Positions 32,743 through 32,788 of a stretch of DNA of 32,788 nt are shown here, one piece after another. The position numbers and the translations under genes were made by a program. The notes under the pieces are model-generated. The model was not told where the DNA came from and ran no database searches. It saw nothing but the letters and a program-made list of their open reading frames with translations. The stretch's first letter is position 1, and each line of letters starts with the position of its first letter. This DNA is from Oscillospiraceae bacterium (GTDB taxonomy: Bacteria > Bacillota > Clostridia > Oscillospirales > Oscillospiraceae): the NCBI GenBank assembly GCA_020025275.1, contig JAHHSI010000026.1, forward strand, positions 1-32,788, written 5' to 3'.

Positions 32743-32788
32743 GGGCCTCGTTGGGATCATAGACGGCGATCTCGTCGATCTCATGCCC
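32743..32788 (-). other. Inverted segment of the Rossmann gene at the contig end
   Basis: Read on the minus strand in one frame (codons from 32788 down to 32735) these bases encode GHEIDEIAVYDPNEALCR. That is a typical second beta strand of a Rossmann fold with the acidic residue that binds the NAD ribose, and so the expected continuation of the gene that breaks off here. The junction lies in GGCGGCACAG (32734-32743), where the two orientations could share microhomology. A fold-back read or assembly artefact is most likely. Confidence 0.6.

Noticed and set aside
32407..32784. Minus-strand frame of 125 codons at the window end
   Set aside because: It is the mirror of the Rossmann gene in a different frame from the one that gives the inverted segment, and it has no recognisable family.
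1..32788. CRISPR array, tRNA, rRNA, transposase or prophage genes
   Set aside because: I looked for regularly spaced repeats, tRNA-like cloverleaf ends and mobile-element proteins and saw none. A tRNA or covariance-model scan would settle the RNA question.

Overview
The window looks like a low-copy chromosomal stretch, probably a whole contig, from a GC-rich Clostridia of the Oscillospiraceae type (Flavonifractor, Lawsonibacter or Oscillibacter relatives). This assignment is inferred from Firmicutes-type genes (ylxM-ffh-rpsP-khpA, a YnbB-like PLP enzyme, an M16 pair of the YmfF/YmfH type, G5/3D-domain protein), strong AGGAGG ribosome binding sites, and GC-rich codon use. Both ends cut through genes. 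There are no rRNA or tRNA genes, transposases, phage genes or CRISPR arrays that I can see.

Layout. 1-3012: the end of a repeat-containing surface protein, then a membrane-anchored oligopeptide-type solute-binding protein. 3201-4962 (minus): a MarR regulator translationally coupled to a MATE exporter, with a perfect 19-bp inverted repeat over its promoter. 5369-7882 (minus): AbrB-like protein, YnbB-like PLP enzyme and a DMT transporter in one operon. 8053-10278 (plus): radical SAM protein, GIY-YIG protein and tRNA-dihydrouridine synthase, all overlapping. 10321-11523 (minus): membrane-anchored G5/3D cell-wall protein. 11787-15592 (plus): rimM-trmD, a terminator, then ylxM-ffh-rpsP-khpA (ribosome maturation, tRNA modification, SRP). 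15647-16726 (minus): orphan PTS-IIC-like membrane protein. 16894-21224 (plus): ymfF-ymfH-lgt-folD, tightly packed. 21267-22283 (minus): molybdopterin-binding-domain protein with a terminal cysteine cluster, divergent from a Crp/Fnr-type regulator (22431-23105). 23408-26848: complete pyruvate carboxylase. 26968-27429 (minus): small zinc-ribbon membrane protein. 27714-32387: a 1557-residue multidomain protein (HD hydrolase, helical repeats, NadD-like nucleotidyltransferase, probable GNAT-like region, PRTase-like motif), translationally coupled to a truncated Rossmann-fold protein.

Most units are separated by strong hairpin terminators, several of them bidirectional between convergent genes, and many have recognisable sigma-A promoters.

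The most interesting object is the giant protein at 27714-32387 with its coupled Rossmann partner. It joins a nucleotide-type phosphohydrolase, an adenylyl/cytidylyltransferase and a phosphoribosyltransferase-like domain in one chain, which suggests an uncharacterised nucleotide or cofactor-handling machine. The final ~46 bases appear to be an inverted piece of the gene that follows, most likely an assembly or chimera artefact at the contig edge.
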